Shown in pieces: positions 35,501 through 45,074 of a stretch of 64,000 nt of DNA (positions are counted from its first letter, which is position 1; each line of letters starts with the position of its first letter). Location: positions 186,001 to 250,000 of the forward strand of contig NZ_JALPRK010000001.1 in the NCBI RefSeq assembly GCF_023195895.1. The letters are read 5' to 3'. Source of the DNA: Paenibacillus mellifer. Lineage in GTDB: Bacteria; Bacillota; Bacilli; Paenibacillales; Paenibacillaceae. Under the pieces are notes generated by a model. It made no database searches, was not told the origin of the DNA, and saw only the letters and a list, made by a program, of their open reading frames with translations. The translations under genes and the position numbers were made by a program.

Positions 35501-35514
35501 TGTAATCGATTCCA
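35501..35514 (+). promoter_or_regulatory. Candidate cre (CcpA) site upstream of GH30
   Basis: TGTAATCGATTCCA fits TGWAANCGNTNWCA at 13 of 14 positions, 37 bp before the GH30 start. Confidence 0.45.
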
Positions 35515-35551
35515 AGAACATTGAATTTTGAAACCAAGGAGAGGATTCACG

Positions 35552-36895
35552 ATGGCAAAATGGTTAAAGGTACTCACTTCGCGCGATTCTGCTGATCGGC
35601 TGCAGCCCCAAGGGGAACTGACAACTCAATCCGGCGCGGTTGCCGGCGCGGGGCGGAAGTTGAAGGTCTTGCCGAAGCAAACCTTCCAGACGGTGATGGG
35701 ATTTGGAGGAGCTTTTACAGAAGCAACTGCTTATACGTTATCCCGAATCAGTCCGGAGAAACGCGACGAGGTTATCCGCCGGTATTTCGATCCGCAAGAG
35801 GGGCTGGGATATACCCTAGGACGCGTGCACATCCATAGCTGCGACTTCGCGCTTGAAAACTACACGTATATCGAAGATGGCGATGTTGAGCTGAAGACGT
35901 TCGATATCTCCCGCGATCACAAGTGGGTGATTCCGCTGATTCATGATGCGGCGAAAACGGCTGGGAAAGACATCACCATGCTAGCCTCTCCTTGGAGCCC
36001 GCCGGCCTGGATGAAGACGAACGGGGACATGAACCACGGCGGTCAGCTGAAGCCGGAATACCGAGAGGCTTGGTCGCAATACTATACGAAGTTTATTAAG
36101 TCTTACCGCGAAGCGGGAATTCCCATCTGGGGTATCTCGGTACAAAATGAACCGGCGGCGGTGCAAACCTGGGACTCCTGTATTTACAGCGGCGAGGAGG
36201 AGCGCGATTTCGTTCGCGATCACCTGGGGCCGACGATGCATCAGGAAGGGCTGGCAGACGTCAACATCCTGATCTGGGACCACAACCGGGATATTATGAT
36301 CGAGCGGGCCTCCGCCGTCCTGAGCGATCCTGAAGCAGCCAAATACGTATGGGGAACCGGCTTCCACTGGTATGTCTGCGAAGCGTTCGAAAACGTTGGT
36401 AAGGTCCATGAGTTGTTCCCCGACAAGCACCTCCTGTTTACGGAAGGCTGTCAGGAAGGCGGGGTGAAGCTGGGCGAATGGTTTACCGGCGAACGTTATG
36501 GACGCAATATCATCGGTGACCTAAACAATTGGAACGAAGGCTTCCTGGATTGGAACCTGGTGCTTGACGAAACGGGCGGCCCGAACCATGTGGGCAACCT
36601 ATGCGACGCGCCGATTATCGCGGATACGAAGGCCGATACGATTCTTTACAACAGTTCTTATTACTACATTGGTCATTTCAGTAAATATATCCAACCTGGG
36701 GCTGTTCGCATCGGATTGGATACCGAAGTTCCATCGTTGCTGGCTACGGCATTCCGCAATCTGGACGGCAGCGTAGCGGTGGTTGTGCAGAACGAAAGCG
36801 AAGAAGCGCAGCCGTTTGCATTGGAACTGGGCGAAGAAGCTGCCAGTGAAACGCTGCCGGCCCACTCGATTGCAACCTACATCATCCAAGCTTAA
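35552..36895 (+). CDS. GH30-family beta-glycosidase (glucosylceramidase-like)
   Basis: Retaining glycosidase of family GH30, 447 aa. The (beta/alpha)8 barrel starts with QTVMGFGGAFTEATAYTLSRI; the acid/base Glu is E200 in GISVQNEPAAVQ and the nucleophile E298 in HLLFTEGCQEGG. The C-terminal residues form the small beta-sandwich (SVAVVVQNESEEAQPFALEL). No signal peptide, so it is cytoplasmic. The ATG at 35552 has AGGAGAGG upstream; the longer in-frame start at 35528 contains this site. It lies 33 bp upstream of a large sugar phosphorylase and under a LacI-type operator. The pair suggests trimming and then phosphorolysis of an imported beta-gluco-oligosaccharide; linkage not determined. Confidence 0.87.
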   Translation: MAKWLKVLTSRDSADRLQPQGELTTQSGAVAGAGRKLKVLPKQTFQTVMGFGGAFTEATAYTLSRISPEKRDEVIRRYFDPQEGLGYTLGRVHIHSCDFALENYTYIEDGDVELKTFDISRDHKWVIPLIHDAAKTAGKDITMLASPWSPPAWMKTNGDMNHGGQLKPEYREAWSQYYTKFIKSYREAGIPIWGISVQNEPAAVQTWDSCIYSGEEERDFVRDHLGPTMHQEGLADVNILIWDHNRDIMIERASAVLSDPEAAKYVWGTGFHWYVCEAFENVGKVHELFPDKHLLFTEGCQEGGVKLGEWFTGERYGRNIIGDLNNWNEGFLDWNLVLDETGGPNHVGNLCDAPIIADTKADTILYNSSYYYIGHFSKYIQPGAVRIGLDTEVPSLLATAFRNLDGSVAVVVQNESEEAQPFALELGEEAASETLPAHSIATYIIQA

Positions 36896-36928
36896 ACTCA
36901 ACTTTTACTTAACGGAGGTATAAGCCTT

Positions 36929-39900
36929 ATGCCTAATTATGCTTTTGAGGAAAATGCGTTCGTCATTGAACAATTTGACCGGGCGAAGCCGTTCTCGAGT
37001 TTTCTCCCCGGCCTTGCCGGCTTGAAGGGAATTCCAATGTGGACCTTCTACGTAAACCGCGGGCAAGCGGTTTGCAGCTTCGGGATTCGGGACAAGAACA
37101 GTCCGATCATGGAATTCTCCCCGGCCAGCATCACGTACCAATCGGTAGCTATGAAAGGCTTCCGAACCTTTATTAAAGCCACGGGGAAGCCTGGAATTTT
37201 CGAGCCTTTTCAAAGTGCCTTTCCCGACCCGTCTGCCGTTCGCCGCATGCAGATTCTGGCGAATGAGTTGACGATTGAGGAAACGAACGAAGCGCAGGGG
37301 CTTCGAGTGAAGGTTCGTTATTTCCAAATGCCAAATGACGATTATGCGGCTTTGGTTCGCCAAGTGGAGGTCACGAATATTTCTGGAGCGCCGCTGCAAT
37401 TGGAGATGTTGGACGGCATGCCGGAAATTCTGCCATACGGGGTGGAGAATGCCGGGTACAAGGAGATCGGCAACTTGCTGCGCAGTTGGATGGAGGTCGA
37501 CAATCTGGAGAAGGGCATTCCGTTCTACCGGGTCCGCTCCAGCACGCATGATGAGGCCGAAGTGAGCGAGATACAAAGCGGCCACTTCTACCTGACCTTC
37601 GGCGAGGACGGCGAGCTGCTGAAGACGATCGCCGACTTTGCCGTTATTTTTGGTGACAATACTTCACTCGCTTATCCGGACCGTTTTGCCGAGCAGCCGC
37701 TGTCGACTTTAACCGCTGAGCCGCAGTATTGCACCAACAAGGTCCCCTGCGGTTTTTCGGCCTTGACCGCCGAATTGGCACCTGGGGAAAGCCGCCACAT
37801 TTATACCTTGATCGGGCATATCGACAGTGTTGATCGGCTGAATAGCAAAGCGGTTGAAATCACAAGCCCGGACTATATCGCTCGTAAAAATGCGGAAGCC
37901 GGTCAACTGACCGACGAGCTCACCGCGGACATCGCTACAAAGACGGCTCTGCCACTGTTTGACGCCTACTGCCGGCAAAGCTATTTGGACAATTTCCTGC
38001 GCGGCGGATATCCATTTATTTTCGAGAACGGCCGGGATGGGTTTGTCGTTCATCTGTATTCTCGGAAACACGGGGACCTTGAGCGGGACTACAATTTCTT
38101 CTCCATCGCCCCGGAATTTTATTCGCAGGGCAACGGCAACTTCCGGGACGCCAACCAAAACCGGCGAAGCGATATCTACTTCAATCCGCGGGTTGGAACG
38201 TTTAATATCCGCACGTTTTTCAGCCTGATTCAAGCGGATGGTTACAATCCGCTTGGCGTGGAGGGGACGACGTTCCGGGTCCCTGCGGAGCGGGCCAAGG
38301 AGCTGTCCGCTTTCCTGGAGAAGGCTATGGCGAATCATCGGGATGAGCTTGCCGCGCTTTGTCTGGGCTCTTTTACCCCAGGGAAGGTCATCTCGATCGT
38401 CATTAACCGCGGCGTTAAGCTTCTGGTTGGGGAGAATGAGCTGTTAACCGGCGTGTTGTCTCTCGCCGAGCAGCAAATCGAAGCTTCCTTCGGCGAAGGT
38501 TATTGGTCGGATCACTGGACCTACAATATGGACTTAATCGACAGTTATCTGAATATTTTCCCAGATCGCAAGGAGCAGCTGTTGTTCGGGGAGCGGGAAT
38601 ACACGTTCTTCGACAGTCCGGCCCGCGTCCTGCCGCGCAGCGAGAAATACGTGATCAGCGGCGGGCAGGTTCGCCAATATGGCGCATTGGTTCATGACGA
38701 AGAGAAAATGGCGAAGCAAGGGCTGACGCTGAAGAGCACCAACTGGCTGAAGACAGGGCACGGTAACGGAGAAATCTATCGCACGACCTTGTTTGTAAAG
38801 CTGCTGTCTCTGGGATTAATTAAGTTCGCTACGCTGGATCCGTTCGGAATGGGCGTGGAGATGGAAGCGAACAAACCGGGCTGGAACGATGCGATGAATG
38901 GACTGCCTGGACTGTTCGGCTCCGGAATGAGTGAGACGTTCGAGTTGAAACGGCTTCTGAAATTTGTTCAGGAGGCTAGTGCCGAAGCTGATGGCGATGG
39001 CTATGAAGTATCTGTACCGGAAGAGCTCGCCGCTTTGCTTGTCGAAGTGAGCGACCTGCTGGAAGCCCGTTTGGCAGGGAATCTTGAGTCGTTTGGCTAT
39101 TGGGACCGAGTTGCCGCCGCCCGCGAGAAGTATCGGGAAGCCATACGTTTCGGGATTAGCGGGACGGAAGTCCGTCTGCAGTTAAGTTCGATCGGCAGCC
39201 TGGCGTCTCGCATGCTGGAGCAAATCGAGCGTGGTATCCAGGAAGCTATCCGGTTGGGCGACGGTGTGACGCCGACGTATTTCGCCTTCGAAGCGGTGGA
39301 ATTCGAGCCGGTGACGGATGCACAAGGCGCGCCGGTTATCAGCGGTTACGGCTTACCTAAGGCGGTCGTGAAGAAATTTACTGTTCGTCCGCTGCCGCAT
39401 TTCCTGGAAGGCCCGGCCCGTTGGTTGAAGACGGTAGAGGATCAGGGCGAAGCTAAACGGACGTACGAGCAAATTCGTCGCAGCGACCTGTTCGACGAGC
39501 ATCTGCAAATGTACAAAACTTCGGTTAGCTTGGACGGGGAAACCCATGAAATCGGGCGGATTCGCGCCTTTACAGCGGGGTGGCTGGAACGGGAATCGGT
39601 ATTCCTGCATATGAGCTATAAGTATTTGCTGGCACTGCTTAAAAGCGGCTTGACAGAGGAGTTCTTCGCCGAACTTCGAACCTCGGTGATTCCGTTCCTC
39701 GATCCGGCGGTGTATGGCCGCAGTACGTTGGAGAACTCGTCTTTTATCGCCACGAGCGTGAATCCGGACCCGGATACCCATGGCCGCGGTTATGTCGCCC
39801 GGCTCAGCGGATCCACCGCCGAGTTCCTCAGCATGTGGATGATGATGATGGCCGGGAAACGGATCTTCCGCCTGTACGAAGGCAAGCTTCGGCTTACGCT

Positions 39901-40156
39901 CCAACCCCTTCTGCCGGGGTGGCTCTTTGACGAGAGAGGCGAGGTGTCCTTCCGATTCTTAGGTGCGACGGAAGTCGTCTACCGGAATCCACAGAAGAAA
40001 GACACCTATGGCTCTGATGCATCAACGATCCGCCGGATGGTGGTGCAGAAGCAGGATGGAACGGAGCAAGTCGTCGACGGTTCCGTCATCGAGGGTTCGC
40101 TGGCCGAGGAGATCCGCAGTGGTGTGGTGCGGCGGATTGAGGCAGAATTAGCTTAA
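36929..40156 (+). CDS. Large GH94-like glycoside phosphorylase (GH161 or GH149 type)
   Basis: Inverting sugar phosphorylase of 1,075 aa, usually annotated as cellobiose phosphorylase but longer than classical GH94 enzymes (about 800 aa). N-terminal beta-sandwich blocks are followed by an (alpha/alpha)6 barrel. KPGWNDAMNGLPGLFGSG holds the putative general acid Asp654 (compare the WND motif of GH94). HGRGYVARLSGSTAEFLSMW and LTLQPLLPGWLF are near the C-terminus. Length and order fit GH149/GH161, families with beta-1,3-glucan phosphorylases, one of them characterised from Paenibacillus. RBS GGAGG. Operon with GH30; a terminator follows. Exact family and linkage need profile comparison. Confidence 0.78.
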   Translation: MPNYAFEENAFVIEQFDRAKPFSSFLPGLAGLKGIPMWTFYVNRGQAVCSFGIRDKNSPIMEFSPASITYQSVAMKGFRTFIKATGKPGIFEPFQSAFPDPSAVRRMQILANELTIEETNEAQGLRVKVRYFQMPNDDYAALVRQVEVTNISGAPLQLEMLDGMPEILPYGVENAGYKEIGNLLRSWMEVDNLEKGIPFYRVRSSTHDEAEVSEIQSGHFYLTFGEDGELLKTIADFAVIFGDNTSLAYPDRFAEQPLSTLTAEPQYCTNKVPCGFSALTAELAPGESRHIYTLIGHIDSVDRLNSKAVEITSPDYIARKNAEAGQLTDELTADIATKTALPLFDAYCRQSYLDNFLRGGYPFIFENGRDGFVVHLYSRKHGDLERDYNFFSIAPEFYSQGNGNFRDANQNRRSDIYFNPRVGTFNIRTFFSLIQADGYNPLGVEGTTFRVPAERAKELSAFLEKAMANHRDELAALCLGSFTPGKVISIVINRGVKLLVGENELLTGVLSLAEQQIEASFGEGYWSDHWTYNMDLIDSYLNIFPDRKEQLLFGEREYTFFDSPARVLPRSEKYVISGGQVRQYGALVHDEEKMAKQGLTLKSTNWLKTGHGNGEIYRTTLFVKLLSLGLIKFATLDPFGMGVEMEANKPGWNDAMNGLPGLFGSGMSETFELKRLLKFVQEASAEADGDGYEVSVPEELAALLVEVSDLLEARLAGNLESFGYWDRVAAAREKYREAIRFGISGTEVRLQLSSIGSLASRMLEQIERGIQEAIRLGDGVTPTYFAFEAVEFEPVTDAQGAPVISGYGLPKAVVKKFTVRPLPHFLEGPARWLKTVEDQGEAKRTYEQIRRSDLFDEHLQMYKTSVSLDGETHEIGRIRAFTAGWLERESVFLHMSYKYLLALLKSGLTEEFFAELRTSVIPFLDPAVYGRSTLENSSFIATSVNPDPDTHGRGYVARLSGSTAEFLSMWMMMMAGKRIFRLYEGKLRLTLQPLLPGWLFDERGEVSFRFLGATEVVYRNPQKKDTYGSDASTIRRMVVQKQDGTEQVVDGSVIEGSLAEEIRSGVVRRIEAELA

Positions 40157-40180
40157 AGGAAACGACATACAAGGAAGTTC

Positions 40181-40233
40181 ACTCCGGACGGATGCCGGGC
40201 AGCGATGCCTGGCGTTTCTCCGGAGTCTTTTTT
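40181..40233 (+). terminator. Terminator of the GH30-phosphorylase operon
   Basis: ACTCCGGA (40181-40188) and TCCGGAGT (40219-40226) enclose a second stem (ATGCCGGGC / GCCTGGCGT), followed by CTTTTTT. Confidence 0.88.
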
Positions 40234-40290
40234 ATGCGCACAGATGTTATAATTAGGGGATCATTTGTTGCGGGGAAGGAAGGAACACCA

Positions 40291-41442
40291 ATGCATATGG
40301 ATATTAACAGCGAACGATACGAAGTCACCGCAGAAGGCCTTACGGTGGAGCTGTTGCCGAAGGAGTTCGCGCTGTTTCAGTTCTTGCACCGCAACGCCGG
40401 CCGGACATTCAGCCGAGAGCAGTTGCTGGACAAGGTGTGGCCGCTGGAATACCCGGTCGAACGTACGGTGGACGACCACATCTACCGACTTCGCAAGAAG
40501 CTTAAGCCTCTCCACGGGCTGGAGATCCGAACGATTCGGGGCTTAGGCTACAGCCTGGTGCTGCCCATTCCGCACCCTTCGGAGGGGGCTATTCCAACCC
40601 TAGCCGACCCGGAGCTGCATGAGACGATGCGAGCTCTTCTCGGCAAATATCAGCTCTACGGCCAGGGGCGTTCGATGCTGACGCTGGCGCGCCAACAGGA
40701 TGTGCTTGGCTATAAACTGGATCCGGACTACTCCGTTTATATCCATTTTGTACAAGGCGATCTGGACTCGCTCTTGAATAAGAATGAAGTCCATTTGCGG
40801 GACCGCTTGTATTACTTGCTGCTGTTCTTCTGCTTGTCGGGAAGCCCGGAGCGGGCCTTACCGGTATGCGATCGTATGCTTGCCTTGGAATTGCTGTCGC
40901 CCCCTCATCACAGGGAGATGGAGATTCTGACGATCCTGGATATTTATACCTTAGCCGGTGAGCCGATGAAAGCGCTGGAGCGCTTACGCTTTAGCTATCG
41001 CGTCATCGCGGAGTTGAATTACGACAGTTTTATTCCGCAAACCGCGATCTCTGAGCTATTGGCTCATCTTGTAGCAGGATCACCGGAGCGCAAAATCGAG
41101 AAGCTGGCGCATGCCATCGAAGATGGGATGTTAACTGAGATGCCTTTCTTAAGAGAGATTGGCAGTTATAAAGTGGTCAAAGGATTATGGCTGCAGCGGC
41201 GAGGAGATGGGACGGAGGCGGAAAAGCTGCTGGACGAAGGGCTATCTGTACTGGAACGGTCTGGCTTCGTGCCGCTCCGATTGCTCTCCCTGTACCGAAT
41301 CGTTCATTATTTCATCATGTTCCCGCCTCCATTAGCGCTGCATCGTAAGTATAAGGAATTATTCGATATGGAACTGGATCGGATAGGTGCAAGCCGGTTG
41401 TCGGACGCGCTTGAAACCGTCATCCGCGGCGAGTTAGGTTGA
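40291..41442 (+). CDS. Winged-helix regulator with helical-repeat domain, no receiver
   Basis: A 383-aa transcription factor. Residues about 5-95 are an OmpR/PhoB-type winged helix (LLPKEFALFQFLHRNAGRTFSREQLLDKVWPLEYPVERTVDDHIYRLRKKLKPLHGLEIRTIRGLGYSL). Residues about 110-380 are alpha-helical and look TPR-like (LYYLLLFFCLSGSPERALPVCDRMLALEL). There is no phosphoreceiver domain, unlike OmpR-family regulators, so control must come from the helical part or another signal. The start is the ATG at 40291 after AAGGAAGG; an upstream in-frame ATG at 40192 falls within the preceding terminator. An MFS transporter follows 90 bp downstream. Confidence 0.82.
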   Translation: MHMDINSERYEVTAEGLTVELLPKEFALFQFLHRNAGRTFSREQLLDKVWPLEYPVERTVDDHIYRLRKKLKPLHGLEIRTIRGLGYSLVLPIPHPSEGAIPTLADPELHETMRALLGKYQLYGQGRSMLTLARQQDVLGYKLDPDYSVYIHFVQGDLDSLLNKNEVHLRDRLYYLLLFFCLSGSPERALPVCDRMLALELLSPPHHREMEILTILDIYTLAGEPMKALERLRFSYRVIAELNYDSFIPQTAISELLAHLVAGSPERKIEKLAHAIEDGMLTEMPFLREIGSYKVVKGLWLQRRGDGTEAEKLLDEGLSVLERSGFVPLRLLSLYRIVHYFIMFPPPLALHRKYKELFDMELDRIGASRLSDALETVIRGELG

Positions 41443-41531
41443 TCGGAGCAATCGCTCTGATGATTCTCTGACATTCCTCCGTTACATTGAGCTTAGTTCA
41501 TTCGAAACTGGCTTTGTTTGGGGGAGTGTAA

Positions 41532-42851
41532 ATGATGGGCAATGTACAAGCCGGATTTTCCGGCCTACTTCGTAACAAAATCTTCACACGGATATATGCT
41601 GCCTATACAGCGGCGACATTTGGTGATTGGTTTGATATGCTGGCCATCCAGGTGCTGGTGGGATACCGCTGGGAGGCCGGACCGCTCATGCTGGCGCTGA
41701 TTCCCGTAACTAACGCGCTACCTAGTGTCTTGCTCGGTTCCCTAGCCGGCGTGGCTGCGGACCGAATCAACCAGTTGAAGTTGATGCGCCTTTGCGATCT
41801 GCTGACAGCGGTACTAACCTTGCTGATTCTACTGGCTCCGAATATGCTCTGGCTGCTTCCGGTGCTGACACTGAGAGCCACCCTCTCAACGTTCCTGATT
41901 CCCGCTCAACAATCGTTGACGCGCAGCATCGTTCGGGAAGATCAGCTATTTCAAGCGACCTCGCTGAATGGCTTCGTCAACCAGGGCTCCAAAATCGCCG
42001 GTCCGCTGCTCGGCGGCTTTGCACTGGCGCTATTAACACCAGAGTGGTGCATCCTGCTGAATGCCTGCTTTCGTATGCTTTCCTTGCTGACCCTGCTCAC
42101 GATCAAAAAGGCGGAAGTCGAATTCAAGAAGGCCGGACTAAATCCAGCCAGTTCTTCCTCCTCCGCTCCGGAAACTGCAGTCGATACGTCCCTGCGTACG
42201 ATGTGGCTCGAAGGCTTAAGTTTTATCCTGAAAACCCGACTTTTACTGGTAACGCTGCTGTTTGGTTTTGTGGCGACGACTGCCATCCAAATGATCGATT
42301 TTCAATTCACCAGCCTGTTTCGAGAAATTGCCCCTCTGAAGGAGGCTTACCTCAGTTGGATGGTAGCTGCGGCGGGGATTGGGGCCGTGTTGGTCATTGC
42401 GGTGCTTAACCGTTGGAATAAAGGGGCGGCGGGTTACGCTTGGAAATTTGGAGCTGGATACGGGTTGATGGGTATCGCTGTCGGAGGTCTGGGATTGATT
42501 CCCACAGGGAGTGCGGCATTTCCCATTCTGTTGCTGGGATTTGGCTTAGGCGTCGGCAATGGGTTAGTGGTCGTCACCTTCAATTATTGCTTGCAGAAAG
42601 AAACGCCCCCGGAAATGGTCGGTCGTGTCTTTGGCATCCAAACCTCCCTCTTAGGAGTAGTGATGTTCGTAGCGCCGTTGCTCGGCGGGCTTCTGGTGGA
42701 AAGGATCGGACCGGGGACTACCTTTGTATATTTAGGTGGAGTAATTGGAGCGCTTGGCTTGTTGGTGCTTGCGCTGGGGAAAGTGCTGTGGCGTGCGGAG
42801 ACAGCATCCGTTGTGCGAAGCGACGTGGAACGAACGACGGAGGGAGTATAG
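41532..42851 (+). CDS. MFS transporter (MFS_3-like efflux group)
   Basis: A 439-aa major facilitator protein with about twelve membrane segments. The signature after TM2 reads GSLAGVAADRINQLKLMRLCDLLTAVLTLLILLAPNML, and a central charged loop (KKAEVEFKKAGLNPASSSSSAPETAVDT) separates the two halves. The opening LLRNKIFTRIYAAYTAATFGDWFDMLAIQVLV is typical of the enterobactin/macrolide-efflux-like subgroup. RBS GGGGGAG. It lies downstream of the receiver-less winged-helix regulator, which probably controls it. The substrate is unknown; export of a drug or secondary metabolite is possible. Confidence 0.87.
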   Translation: MMGNVQAGFSGLLRNKIFTRIYAAYTAATFGDWFDMLAIQVLVGYRWEAGPLMLALIPVTNALPSVLLGSLAGVAADRINQLKLMRLCDLLTAVLTLLILLAPNMLWLLPVLTLRATLSTFLIPAQQSLTRSIVREDQLFQATSLNGFVNQGSKIAGPLLGGFALALLTPEWCILLNACFRMLSLLTLLTIKKAEVEFKKAGLNPASSSSSAPETAVDTSLRTMWLEGLSFILKTRLLLVTLLFGFVATTAIQMIDFQFTSLFREIAPLKEAYLSWMVAAAGIGAVLVIAVLNRWNKGAAGYAWKFGAGYGLMGIAVGGLGLIPTGSAAFPILLLGFGLGVGNGLVVVTFNYCLQKETPPEMVGRVFGIQTSLLGVVMFVAPLLGGLLVERIGPGTTFVYLGGVIGALGLLVLALGKVLWRAETASVVRSDVERTTEGV

Positions 42852-42879
42852 ATCTGTCCGCCTGTAAGGCGAACCTAGG

Positions 42880-42909
42880 AACGCAGGAGATAGCTCCTGC
42901 GTTTTTTTT
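42880..42909 (+). terminator. Terminator of the MFS gene
   Basis: AACGCAGGAG (42880-42889), 4-nt loop, CTCCTGCGTT (42894-42903), then a T-run. The following 42910-43098 is A+T-rich and holds no gene I can support. Confidence 0.92.
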
Positions 42910-43098
42910 GATAGAAATTGCAAACATTCATAGATAAAACAACTTATACACGGTAAAATAACTGTGGCACGCCTATCCTAAAAATATTTATCACTATTTC
43001 CATATAATTGAAGGTTTTTGTGGCAAGAATATCGAAATGTGTATTGTTCATTCTATTTCCTGCACTAGTTCTCTTAATCAAAATTGCAGAGGTGCTAT

Positions 43099-44997
43099 AT
43101 GAAGGCTTTGACAAAAGGCATTATTGCGTTTTTTCTGCTGCTCCTTGCGGCACTTTGCTTCTTTTTATTCAAAGGTTACGATGATCCTGGTTCGGATACC
43201 ATTCAAATAGATCATTGGCAGATCACTTGGACAGATCGGTTCGATCCGCAATTAAGCTTGGACAATCTGAAGTCGCTTAAAGTTTGGAAAGACGTGAAAG
43301 CGGATGACGTAATTCCTGAGAAACCGAGTGGCGGGATGGCACAGTGGAGCAGGTTTCAACTCCCCGAATTGACGGACAATTCCCGAATCTTGTTTATCGA
43401 TAAAATAAATGCAAGTCATGTTGTGGTTTTGATAGACGGGGATCGCGTATACGAATCCAAACGGCTATTTAATTATGCCATCAACAACATTGTGATTCCG
43501 ATCACTGCCGAAAATTCCAATCAAACGGTTTATATTGGGTCAACTTCGGCGACTTATAAGATTGGTCTGTTTGCTCCAATAAAAATCGGCGATTATCAGG
43601 GATTAATGAAAAAATTCATTAGAGATAACGTTCCGGATCTGGTGTTGGGCAGCACATTGGTCTTTATTGCTGCAATTATGTTGGTCTGTGCGCTTTTTTT
43701 AAAACATGTACACATCCCTATGTGGTTCTCGTTATGCGGAGTCATTTTTTCAAGCGGACTACTCGTGCTTACCTATACGTCCTTTGTCTATTGGCTGTTT
43801 GACTTTGTGATTGCTGGTAGGTTGCTCATGTTATTGTTTGACTTGGCCTTATTTAGCTTGCTTCCAGCCCTTACTTATTTCTTTGAACAAACCTTCGGTT
43901 CGGGATACAAAGGTTTGATACGGCGGTCGCGAAAGGTTGTGTTTGCGTACTCGATTCTGTGCGCTCTGATGCTGATACTTAATGAGATCTCCGCAGATCT
44001 ATTTAATACGCTATACACCATTATTACCGTTCAAATCATGGGCTATATCATGGTGGCTCAATTTGTGATATTGGCAGGCACCTTAACAATTAACGTGTAT
44101 AAGGGGAACAAAGAAGCCGTCATTCTATTGGCCGGATTCTTAATTTTCGCCTTCCTCTGTGTAGGCGAATTGCTTTGGTATTTCTTTAATGAAGGGTATT
44201 ATACTTTATTCCTGTGGAAATTGGGAATCATCGGGTTTCTCGGTTCATTGATCATTATACTAAGCCGGAGATTTGTCGCAAATCATGAACAGGTAGTTGA
44301 ATATTCCAAGCAATTAGAGATGTTTAACAATGAATTGCAGCGTTCGGAGAAGATGGAGATCATCAGTGAGCTTGCCGCTTCAGTGGCCCATGAGGTTCGT
44401 AATCCGTTGCAGGTTACCCGCGGATTTCTGCAGTTGTTAGTCGAGAAACAGCAGCAGGCTGATAAAGTTTATTTAAGTATGGCGTTGGAAGAGCTTGACC
44501 GCGCGTCTGGAATTATTACTGATTTTCTGACCTTTGCTAAGCCGGAAGGTGGGAAAATTACGGAATTGAACGTGCTTGATGAATTTATTCATATTGAAGG
44601 TATCCTAGTTCCACTTGCCAATTTGCAAGGCGGAAAAATTACTACCCATATCCCAAAAGACCTTTATGTAAGAGGGAATTCTTCCAAATTCAAACAAGCT
44701 TTCATCAATATTATCAAGAATAGCATCGAAGCGCTTAGAGGCGAAGGAGATATTCAAATCTGGGGTTATGAAAAAGACGGTCATGTTGTGATACATATTA
44801 AGGATAACGGAGAGGGCATGGACGATGAAGTGTTGGCTAGATTAGGCGAGCCTTATTTCTCCAATAAAACGAAGGGAACCGGGCTGGGGTTGATGGTGAC
44901 GTTCCGGATTATCGAGGTGATGGATGGCGAGATCAATTTTAAGAGCAAAAAAGGAGCAGGGACGGAAGCGATTATCCAGTTTCCCTCCGCAAATTAG
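43099..44997 (+). CDS. Multi-helix membrane histidine kinase, sporulation-kinase-like catalytic domain
   Basis: A 632-aa sensor kinase. TM1 is at about residues 8-26; an extracytoplasmic domain covers about 27-175. About seven helices follow at about 180-400 (7TM-DISM-like), then a short coiled linker. The kinase core has phosphoacceptor H431 in VAHEVRNPLQVTRGFLQLL, the N box IIKNSIEAL, and HATPase boxes DNGEGMDDE and GTGLGLMVTFRIIE. The wording around His431 resembles KinA-E kinases, which feed the Spo0F phosphorelay. No response regulator gene is adjacent. The ATG at 43099 follows AGAGGTG. The gene is more A+T-rich than its neighbours and converges on the peptide gene at 45075. Confidence 0.88.
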   Translation: MKALTKGIIAFFLLLLAALCFFLFKGYDDPGSDTIQIDHWQITWTDRFDPQLSLDNLKSLKVWKDVKADDVIPEKPSGGMAQWSRFQLPELTDNSRILFIDKINASHVVVLIDGDRVYESKRLFNYAINNIVIPITAENSNQTVYIGSTSATYKIGLFAPIKIGDYQGLMKKFIRDNVPDLVLGSTLVFIAAIMLVCALFLKHVHIPMWFSLCGVIFSSGLLVLTYTSFVYWLFDFVIAGRLLMLLFDLALFSLLPALTYFFEQTFGSGYKGLIRRSRKVVFAYSILCALMLILNEISADLFNTLYTIITVQIMGYIMVAQFVILAGTLTINVYKGNKEAVILLAGFLIFAFLCVGELLWYFFNEGYYTLFLWKLGIIGFLGSLIIILSRRFVANHEQVVEYSKQLEMFNNELQRSEKMEIISELAASVAHEVRNPLQVTRGFLQLLVEKQQQADKVYLSMALEELDRASGIITDFLTFAKPEGGKITELNVLDEFIHIEGILVPLANLQGGKITTHIPKDLYVRGNSSKFKQAFINIIKNSIEALRGEGDIQIWGYEKDGHVVIHIKDNGEGMDDEVLARLGEPYFSNKTKGTGLGLMVTFRIIEVMDGEINFKSKKGAGTEAIIQFPSAN

Positions 44998-45074
44998 GGG
45001 GTACTAGTAATATTGCTAATCATTCCCTGCTCCTCCGGCTTTAACCTTCTCACTCTGTGAGGTCGTCTAAAAGG

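Noticed and set aside
40192..40290. N-terminal extension of the winged-helix regulator
   Set aside because: It would start inside the terminator of the preceding operon; the ATG at 40291 has a clear ribosome site.
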